A stretch of 8,483 nt of DNA, taken from NCBI GenBank assembly GCA_026419315.1, contig JANZZQ010000030.1, positions 3,016-11,498 of the forward strand, written 5' to 3'. This DNA comes from Armatimonadota bacterium (GTDB lineage: Bacteria; Armatimonadota; Fervidibacteria; Fervidibacterales; Fervidibacteraceae). This document shows, piece by piece, positions 1-4,550 of the stretch (position 1 is the stretch's first letter; each line of letters starts with the position of its first letter). Made by a program: the position numbers and the translations under genes. A model generated the notes under the pieces. The model was not told where the DNA came from. It worked only from the letters and a program-made list of their open reading frames with translations, and did not search any database.

Positions 1-1034
1 GGGTGAGCATAACCGCCTACAGCGGCTTCCAAATTGACACCCCCATTTACTACCGGGCTGACTTGAGAGGGACCGGAGCGATAAGGTTGCAATACTTCGG
101 TGGACAAGGTTTCAGCGCTTACCGTAAAGGCTTTGCCCTGTCACTTGAGGAGCAATATGTTTTCGGCAAGAGAGGCGAGATTGAAGGAGGGGTTTTACTT
201 GAGCAGTTCACCCGCTCTGATTGGGGTTTTAGATGGCAGCACTTTCACAGGTTAGGCAATAACGGTCGCTTGAACCTTTTCCTTGACTACCCGCGCCATG
301 AAGACCTGTTCATCAGGCTCGGGTATCACGGTTCAATAAAGAACACCGGGGTAGGTTTGGAGCTGAATCTTCAGAAGCCGAAATCGCAAGGTTTGTCTCA
401 CAGCGTCCACGCTTACACCTACCTTCCCGGTAAATCGTTGGGAAAGTCGGGGTTGTCATACACCCTTTCTGCTGGTGCGGTATGGCAACCGAAAAGTTGG
501 GGTTCATCCTTTGGGTGGAGTGTGGACGCAAATTTCAACTTGCCGATATTGAGGCTTAGCCGAAACGCACAAGTTTCGTCCCAAATAGGGATTTCCCTCC
601 TTCAAGTGGGAGGGAAACTCGATTTGCCCTGGCAATTCAGTGCTATGCTGAACCGACCCGTTGGTCGGATGGGAAACTTGTCGCTGACTTACAACCTTGA
701 CAAAGGTCGGAGCTTCTGGGGAAGCAGTGGGTCTATCTCTGAGACCCTTTCGTTAACCCTCATGTTGAGACCATCGCACAAGTGGCAAGTTTATGGAATG
801 AGTTCTTTGAACCTGAGAGGCGGCGGTCAGTTCAGCAGCATCTACACCTATTTCATGCCCAACGATCTGTGGAGGGTCGGACTTGAATTGAGTTATCAGG
901 GCTACTCGGGTTTCAGCTACCTTGACTACGGCTTTAGAATCATAAGGGATTTAGGCAACGGTGTGGGAATCTCGTTGAACTGGTCACGCTCTCGGGGTCG
1001 CTTCTACATAGAGTTTGGCGGGCTTTACTGGTAA
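1..1034 (+). CDS. Outer-membrane beta-barrel protein, possibly LptD-like (5' partial)
   Basis: About 343 residues are visible, ending at TAA 1032-1034. The frame is open to the left edge. The first possible start (GTG at 3) has no visible ribosome binding site, and no signal peptide is present, so the N-terminus probably lies outside the window. The protein is a series of short strands with alternating hydrophobic and polar residues, rich in Gly, Tyr, Trp and Phe, broken by short turns such as LGNNGR and KRGE. It ends in FGGLYW. A terminal aromatic residue after an alternating strand is the usual signal for BAM-dependent outer-membrane barrels. The first 120 residues (TPIYYRADLRGTG, then GFRWQHFHR, then DYPRHEDLF) resemble the order of the start of the LptD/OstA C-terminal barrel, which inserts lipopolysaccharide into the outer membrane. 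That assignment is inference; another porin-like barrel is possible. It seems to be the last gene of its unit. Confidence 0.72.
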   Translation, partial: VSITAYSGFQIDTPIYYRADLRGTGAIRLQYFGGQGFSAYRKGFALSLEEQYVFGKRGEIEGGVLLEQFTRSDWGFRWQHFHRLGNNGRLNLFLDYPRHEDLFIRLGYHGSIKNTGVGLELNLQKPKSQGLSHSVHAYTYLPGKSLGKSGLSYTLSAGAVWQPKSWGSSFGWSVDANFNLPILRLSRNAQVSSQIGISLLQVGGKLDLPWQFSAMLNRPVGRMGNLSLTYNLDKGRSFWGSSGSISETLSLTLMLRPSHKWQVYGMSSLNLRGGGQFSSIYTYFMPNDLWRVGLELSYQGYSGFSYLDYGFRIIRDLGNGVGISLNWSRSRGRFYIEFGGLYW

Positions 1035-1038
1035 CTTT

Positions 1039-1075
1039 GTCAAGACTTGACGGAGACCGTTGGTTGTGCTATCCT
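1039..1075 (+). promoter_or_regulatory. Candidate sigma-70 promoter with a palindrome over the -35 box
   Basis: TTGACG (1047-1052) and TATCCT (1070-1075) are separated by 17 bases, matching the -35 and -10 consensus at 5 of 6 and 4 of 6 positions. The perfect palindrome GTCAAG-A-CTTGAC (1039-1051) covers the -35 box, an arrangement expected of a repressor operator. Transcription would start near 1082, giving a 300-base leader before the gene at 1382, or a separate small RNA. It lies only 5 bases after the stop of the barrel gene. Confidence 0.35.
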
Positions 1076-1081
1076 TTGAAC

Positions 1082-1331
1082 CGCTACATTGTGACAATAA
1101 CGGGAAAGCGACCGACGGGGATGGGGTGCGGGTTTTTGCGAACCGCCCTCGCATCGCCCGATGACTTCAAAGGAGCGCTACATACCGGAACATCGGAAAA
1201 GCAGAGAGTAGACCGCTGGGCTTCTCGGTCAAACGCGAAGCCTGGCACCCCCAAACCCCCGGCGCCCGAAGGTTGCTGCCGCAGGGGCAGCCGGCACCTT
1301 GCAGGCAGGCACCTTCGGGCGTTTCCTTTTT
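1082..1331 (+). ncRNA. Candidate structured leader or small RNA upstream of the UroD-like gene
   Basis: No plausible gene lies here. The region can fold into a succession of hairpins. An imperfect one spans 1120-1155: GATG pairs with CATC, and GCGG(G)TT pairs with AACCGC around a TTTGCG loop. CCGATG (1158-1163) pairs with CATCGG (1191-1196). GGCTTC (1219-1224) pairs with GAAGCC (1237-1242). A large terminator-like hairpin follows at 1263-1321 with a T-rich tail. A promoter-like pair sits just upstream. I do not recognise any riboswitch, 6S, SRP, tmRNA or RNase P signature. It could be an attenuated leader of the downstream gene, a small RNA, or only the 3' region of the barrel gene. Confidence 0.25.
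1263..1331 (+). terminator. Long GC-rich hairpin with T-rich tail
   Basis: The arms at 1263-1273 and 1311-1321 (CGCCCGAAGGT and ACCTTCGGGCG) are perfectly complementary over 11 bp. After a 2-base mismatch they continue with CTGCC (1276-1280) pairing with GGCAG (1304-1308). An alternative inner hairpin is GCTGCC (1275-1280) with GGCAGC (1286-1291). The T-rich run TTTCCTTTTT (1322-1331) follows the outer stem directly, as in intrinsic terminators, although the enclosed loop is unusually large. It ends 51 bases before the UroD-like start, so it could end the barrel transcript or act as an attenuator. Confidence 0.5.
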
Positions 1332-1364
1332 GTGGCATGATTTCTCTTAGCTCCCAAGCCAACT

Positions 1365-1373
1365 GGGAGGTGG
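1365..1373 (+). promoter_or_regulatory. Ribosome binding site that sets the UroD-like start
   Basis: GGGAGGTGG lies 8 bases before ATG 1382. It selects that ATG over the open frame that runs back to 1037. Confidence 0.8.
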
Positions 1374-1381
1374 AAAGCACC

Positions 1382-2551
1382 ATGGGTGAAACTTTGACGC
1401 ACCGAGAAAGGTGGTTGCGAACCTTTCACTACCAACCTGTTGACCATGTGCCTGACGAAGAATTCGGATATTGGAACGAGACTTACGCTGTCTGGCACAA
1501 ACAGGGACTACCAGAATGGGTTCGGACGGAGAGCGATGCCAACAAATTCTTCGGGTTTGCCCCACGAGCAACTGCCCCCATCCACATTGACATCTACCCT
1601 TGGTTTGAGGCAAAAGTTTTGGAAGAAACCGACCGCTACCGCATCATTGTTGACGGCAAAGGGGTAAAGTGCAAAGTCTACAAGGACGGGACGAGCACGA
1701 TCCCTCATTACCTTGAGTTCCCGATAAAAACCCGCGCCGATTGGGAAGAGTTCAAGAAGCGACTTGACCCAACCGACCCGGTTCGCTATCCTGCTGACTG
1801 GGAGGAGTGGAAACAAAAAGTTGCCAACAGGGACTACCCGCTCGGAATTTTCTGCGGAAGTTTGTTCGGATGGCTTCGCGATTGGATGGGTTTCGAAAAC
1901 ATCGCCATCGCTTGCATAGAGGAGCCCGCTTGGGTTGAAGAGATGATGGAGTATTTGACCGAGTTCTTCCTCGCTGTCATCAAAAAAGCCGTTGAAGAAG
2001 TCCAATTTGACTTCGCCCACTTTTGGGAGGACATGGCTTTCAACAGCGGCCCGATGATTTCACCGAGACTTTTCCGTCAGTGGATGACTCCCCGCTACAA
2101 ACGCATCACTGACTTTTTGCGCAAGCACGGGATTGACATCGTGATCGTTGACTGTGACGGCAACATACTTCAACTCGTCCAACATTGGCTTGACGGCGGG
2201 GTCAATGTCATGTTCCCCCTTGAGGTTCGCGCCGGCTCAGACCCGGTTTTGATCCGCCAAAAGTTCGGAAAAGACGTTTTGCTGATGGGTGGAGTTGACA
2301 AAATGAAGTTGATTGCGGGGAAGGAGGCAATCGTTGAAGAACTCAAAAGAATTGCACCGGTTGTTGAAGAAGGTGGCTACATCCCTCACGTAGACCATCG
2401 CTGTCCGCCCGATGTGACCTACGAAAACTACCTGTTTTACCTTGAGACGAAACGGCGGATGTTCGGAATCCCTGACCCTCCTCACTGGGAGCAAGTGAAA
2501 GAAATCCTCGAGCGCTTCAAACGAGGCGAAAAGGTCAAAGAACCATCTTGA
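1382..2551 (+). CDS. UroD-superfamily protein (non-heme, MtaA/CmuA-like methyltransferase fold)
   Basis: 389 residues, TGA stop at 2549-2551. The frame extends 115 codons upstream, but that part is low-complexity, overlaps the hairpin at 1263-1321, and has no ribosome binding site. The protein opens with RERWLRTFHYQPVDHVPDEE, the usual start of the broad UroD/COG0407 family. It lacks the RQAGR segment of true uroporphyrinogen decarboxylase, so a heme role is unlikely. Other family landmarks are GSLFGWLRDWMGFEN (159-173), DFAHFWEDMAF (210-220), IVDCDGN (255-261), LLMGGVDK (300-307) and PHVDHRCPPDVTYENY (335-350). In MtaA-type methyltransferases a zinc site uses an HxCGN segment plus a later Cys. 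Here the first segment reads DCDGN while Cys341 is present, so the site may be altered. Substrate unknown; corrinoid-linked methyl transfer or an uncharacterised sugar-catabolism role are both possible. Family confident, reaction not. Confidence 0.85.
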   Translation: MGETLTHRERWLRTFHYQPVDHVPDEEFGYWNETYAVWHKQGLPEWVRTESDANKFFGFAPRATAPIHIDIYPWFEAKVLEETDRYRIIVDGKGVKCKVYKDGTSTIPHYLEFPIKTRADWEEFKKRLDPTDPVRYPADWEEWKQKVANRDYPLGIFCGSLFGWLRDWMGFENIAIACIEEPAWVEEMMEYLTEFFLAVIKKAVEEVQFDFAHFWEDMAFNSGPMISPRLFRQWMTPRYKRITDFLRKHGIDIVIVDCDGNILQLVQHWLDGGVNVMFPLEVRAGSDPVLIRQKFGKDVLLMGGVDKMKLIAGKEAIVEELKRIAPVVEEGGYIPHVDHRCPPDVTYENYLFYLETKRRMFGIPDPPHWEQVKEILERFKRGEKVKEPS

Positions 2552-2657
2552 CACTTTGTTAGGGCAAAGCTTCTATCGAGCGGAAAAATTTTCTAACGCT
2601 CAACTTCAAGCGAGAAGCGCAATTGGTGGAGGGCAAGGCTCCTGTTGAGTCTTGAAT

Positions 2658-3563
2658 TCAGAAAACAGGCAAATCAAAAGGGACGCCGTTTTGCTCCGCC
2701 GATTTCCATGCCCCTTCAATGAAAGCGACGATTTGCAGCGTCTCAGAAATGTCAATGGGTTGCTTGTGAGTTTGAAACATCTCCACGATTCGCTTGAGCA
2801 ACTCGCGGTAAATGTAGCGAATGTCAATTGTCGTCGCCCACACTTGTTTTTTGCACACGACTGTGAAGCCGTAAGCGTGAGCGCCCTTACGTATTCCTCT
2901 CATTGTCCCAATGCGCCCGTCTTCCCATTCCCCAACAACGACTTCGCCGTCTTCCCCGTAAATGCATCTCACCCTTCTACAACCTTTGCCCATCAGCGCA
3001 AACAAGGTTTCAACCCCGTGAATGCCGTAGTGGAACAATCCCGGGTTTCGCGGGTGAGTCGGAGCGGGCGAGAAGGCATCGGCACCAATAACTTTGCCCC
3101 ATTCGCTTTCCTGCTCGTGAACTCGTTGCACTTCCAGTGAGTAACGCAGGGACGAACTTGAGAAGAGGGGTGCATTGTGCTTGGCGGCGATTTCGGCAAT
3201 TGAAAGGGCATCGTAGAGGGAACAAGCAAAAGGCTTGTCAACGAAAACCGGCATTCCAGCTTCAAGGAAAGGTTTTGCCCGCTCCAAATGGACACTCCCA
3301 TCTTGTGACAAAACCATCACGGCATCAACCAGTTTCCGCAATTCTTCCAAACTGTCAACGAAACGGATGCCCAACTCTTCTCGCAGAATGCGGTTGTATT
3401 CTCGATGTCGTTCCTCGGGAATAATGGTGGAGGGAGCAGCCCATGCTGCCACAACTTTCGCCCCGTCAACCCATTGATCCTCGTGGACGCCGATATGGTT
3501 GAGCCGTTTGGTGAATTCGACCGAGTGCGATGTGTCTGTGTCAACGAGCCCAACTCTCACCAT
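2658..3563 (-). CDS. Gfo/Idh/MocA-family NAD(P)-dependent oxidoreductase
   Basis: 301 residues from ATG 3563-3561 to TGA 2660-2658. The frame is open 51 codons further upstream, but the conserved fold begins at MVRVGLVDTDTSHS and a strong AAGGGGGAG precedes it, so the shorter start is chosen. The N-terminal Rossmann domain spans about 1-130. It lacks a classic GxGxxG loop and has VDTDTSHS in that place. VDKPFA (108-113) corresponds to the EKP segment, whose Lys (110) is catalytic in the family. The C-terminal alpha/beta domain includes LFHYGIHGVETLFALMG (176-192), with His178 and His182 as likely substrate-site residues. It ends with the usual ETLQIVAFIEGAWKSAEQNG helix (274-293). Members oxidise or reduce sugars, inositols and related polyols; the substrate here is unknown. 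It is convergent with the UroD-like gene, 106 bp away, with no clear terminator between them. Confidence 0.88.
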   Translation of the reverse strand: MVRVGLVDTDTSHSVEFTKRLNHIGVHEDQWVDGAKVVAAWAAPSTIIPEERHREYNRILREELGIRFVDSLEELRKLVDAVMVLSQDGSVHLERAKPFLEAGMPVFVDKPFACSLYDALSIAEIAAKHNAPLFSSSSLRYSLEVQRVHEQESEWGKVIGADAFSPAPTHPRNPGLFHYGIHGVETLFALMGKGCRRVRCIYGEDGEVVVGEWEDGRIGTMRGIRKGAHAYGFTVVCKKQVWATTIDIRYIYRELLKRIVEMFQTHKQPIDISETLQIVAFIEGAWKSAEQNGVPFDLPVF

Positions 3564-3567
3564 TTCA

Positions 3568-3576
3568 CTCCCCCTT
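3568..3576 (-). promoter_or_regulatory. Ribosome binding site that sets the oxidoreductase start
   Basis: On the minus strand the sequence reads AAGGGGGAG, then TGAA, then ATG. The spacing is short, but the match is strong and favours the start at 3563. Confidence 0.7.
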
Positions 3577-3623
3577 GATTGTGGCTGGGTTCTGAACCGC
3601 ACTAAATGGATTTCTCGCCGACG

Positions 3624-3652
3624 ATAATTCTCGCGTTCGAAGAACAAGGCAA
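3624..3652 (-). promoter_or_regulatory. Weak candidate promoter for the oxidoreductase gene
   Basis: On the minus strand TTGCCT (3652-3647) and AATTAT (3629-3624) are 17 bases apart, each 4 of 6 to consensus. The position is right for a leader of about 55 bases. The -35 box falls inside one arm of the inverted repeat at 3646-3672. Confidence 0.22.
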
Positions 3653-3672
3653 GGCACAAAAAATCTTGCCTT
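3646..3672. repeat. Operator-like inverted repeat upstream of the oxidoreductase
   Basis: AAGGCAAG (3646-3653) and CTTGCCTT (3665-3672) are perfect 8-bp inverted arms with 11 bases between them, so the half-site centres are 19 bp apart. That spacing suits a dimeric helix-turn-helix regulator binding two turns of DNA. It lies about 83 bp upstream of the oxidoreductase start and covers the weak -35 box. No T tract follows on either strand, so it is not a terminator. Confidence 0.45.
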
Positions 3673-3945
3673 ATTCGCATCACCTGCGACTTTCGAAGAT
3701 TTCCGCAAACCTTCAAAGCAATGTGGCTTGTTGGTTCAAATCAACCTTGTGGTTCAGCACGGTTCGAAAAATCTCCTTCTGTCCCGCATCCTCCGAGGAA
3801 TCGAGAAATTTGGAGTGAGCGGCTTAAGCAACTCGTGAGTAATGACCGATGACATTGCTCTCATCTGGTGTTGCTGGTGGTGCGGCGGAGTCCGGACCCG
3901 TCCTCGAAGGAAGTGCAAATCGGCATCCGTTCGGCAGCGTGAATC

Positions 3946-3989
3946 GTTGAAGGCGGCGGTAAAAGAACAACCCTTTCCGCCTCCTCAAT
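3946..3989. repeat. Imperfect hairpin
   Basis: AGGCGG (3951-3956) pairs with CCGCCT (3977-3982). The stem continues past a 2-base bulge with TTGA (3947-3950) against TCAA (3985-3988). No T tract follows on either strand. Confidence 0.4.
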
Positions 3990-4058
3990 CGGCTTCGTCG
4001 TCGTCTCTTTCGGTTCGCAAGCAACTACCCGAAAAGCACAAAGGAATTTTACCACTGA

Positions 4059-4082
4059 GCCTTTTCATTGAGAATGAAAGGC
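4059..4082. repeat. Ten-base-pair hairpin with a single bulged T
   Basis: GCCTTT(T)CATT (4059-4069) pairs with AATGAAAGGC (4073-4082) around a 3-base loop, GAG. Only T4065 is unpaired. It has no T tract in either direction, so termination is unlikely. It may be part of a folded RNA or a protein-binding palindrome. Confidence 0.5.
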
Positions 4083-4138
4083 GGAGCGACTTGACTTGAG
4101 CGAGAACGGAAACATCAACTCCGGCTAATCCCAAAACC

Positions 4139-4192
4139 GTCGGCATCAAACCAACGAACTCGGTGAAAGCATTCAAGTGAGGGCTTGCCGAC
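4139..4192. repeat. Seven-base-pair stem with a 40-base loop
   Basis: GTCGGCA (4139-4145) is perfectly complementary to TGCCGAC (4186-4192). The enclosed bases can form only short extra pairs, such as ACC with GGT. Alone this is modest evidence; it matters as part of the hairpin series in this gap. Confidence 0.3.
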
Positions 4193-4376
4193 ACACTTAA
4201 AGCCACCAAATCCAATTGCAACCGCAGGCTCAGCTTGAATTCAGAGGAGCCACAACAGGTAAACAGATAGGCACAATTGCCGTTGAAGTCGGTCCAACGA
4301 AGACGCAACAACCTTGGCGCAAACCTGACCGAGCGGGAAATGGACTGATTTAAGTTCGCTTTGTTAACCCTTCGCA

Positions 4377-4402
4377 GCCGGCTGGGGACCGGCACAATTT
4401 TT
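4377..4402 (+). terminator. Short terminator-like hairpin upstream of dnaE
   Basis: GCCGG (4377-4381) pairs with CCGGC (4389-4393) around a 7-base loop, CTGGGGA. Five T residues follow at 4398-4402. The stem is short but all G-C. Its plus orientation implies a transcript entering from the gap on the left, for which I see no gene. Confidence 0.35.
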
Positions 4403-4407
4403 AGCCT

Positions 4408-4459
4408 TCGGCTCAAGAGTTCGTTCTTTAAATCGGCTCAAATTGCCCGAAATTGAGCC
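4408..4459. repeat. GGCTCAA half-site cluster upstream of the dnaE promoter
   Basis: TCGGCTCAA occurs as a direct repeat at 4408-4416 and 4433-4441, 25 bp apart. The second copy pairs with TTGAGCC (4453-4459) to make a 7-bp inverted repeat with an 11-base spacer. The cluster ends 11 bp before the candidate -35 box of dnaE. Related GGCTCA/TGAGCC hexamers occur at 4056-4061 and 4227-4232. The arrangement resembles a regulator binding region, but the regulator is unknown. Confidence 0.4.
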
Positions 4460-4470
4460 AGTTTCTGGCC

Positions 4471-4497
4471 TTTACATCCCCGCTTTTGCCTTATAAT
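4471..4497 (+). promoter_or_regulatory. dnaE promoter
   Basis: A perfect -10 box TATAAT at 4492-4497 lies about 54 bp before the dnaE start. The best -35 box, TTTACA at 4471-4476 (5 of 6), is only 15 bases upstream, shorter than the usual 17. Transcription would start near 4504, giving a short leader. Confidence 0.65.
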
Positions 4498-4536
4498 AGG
4501 GATTTGGCTTCCCTTCGCATCTCGCTCTTTTCTTTC

Positions 4537-4541
4537 GGAGG
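4537..4541 (+). promoter_or_regulatory. Ribosome binding site that sets the dnaE start
   Basis: GGAGG lies 9 bases before ATG 4551 but only 3 bases before the in-frame TTG at 4545, so ATG 4551 is the start. Confidence 0.75.
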
Positions 4542-4550
4542 CGGTTGAAG

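Larger units (their letters stand above)
3577..4536. other. Gene-free stretch rich in inverted repeats between the oxidoreductase and dnaE
   Basis: About 960 bp. The open frames here (plus 3842-4099, minus 3985-4416 and shorter ones) are rich in Ser, Arg and Leu, overlap each other, lack ribosome binding sites and match no family I know, so none is called. What it does hold is hairpins at 3690-3718, 3946-3989, 4059-4082 and 4139-4192, a terminator-like hairpin at 4377-4402, GGCTCA half-sites at 4408-4459, and the dnaE promoter at 4471-4497. It could be a decayed gene, a structured RNA, a dispersed repeat, or two long regulatory regions back to back. Confidence 0.6.

Noticed and set aside
1037..1381. 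N-terminal extension of the UroD-like reading frame
   Set aside because: The 115 extra codons are low-complexity, pass through the 1263-1321 hairpin and have no ribosome binding site; the family begins at ATG 1382.
2561..2640. Near-direct repeat AGGGCAAAGCT and AGGGCAAGGCT
   Set aside because: Eleven bases with one mismatch, two copies only, 69 bp apart; not strong enough to call.
2552..2657. Bidirectional terminator in the convergent gap
   Set aside because: Stems such as GCTTCT/AGAAGC (2569-2574, 2613-2618) and GAGCG/CGCTC (2578-2582, 2597-2601) exist, but no T tract follows in either direction.
3564..3716. N-terminal extension of the oxidoreductase frame
   Set aside because: It has no family similarity and lies upstream of a strong ribosome binding site for ATG 3563.
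3757..3790. tRNA-like T-loop GGTTCGAAAA
   Set aside because: No acceptor, D or anticodon arm can be fitted around it.
3842..4099. 85-codon plus-strand open frame
   Set aside because: Biased composition typical of a chance frame, and it covers the 4059-4082 hairpin; not supportable as a gene.
3985..4416. 143-codon minus-strand open frame
   Set aside because: Rich in Ser, Leu and Arg, no ribosome binding site seen, no recognisable motif, and overlapped by another open frame; it could be a chance frame.
4545..4550. TTG start for dnaE
   Set aside because: Only 3 bases from GGAGG; ATG 4551 has normal spacing.
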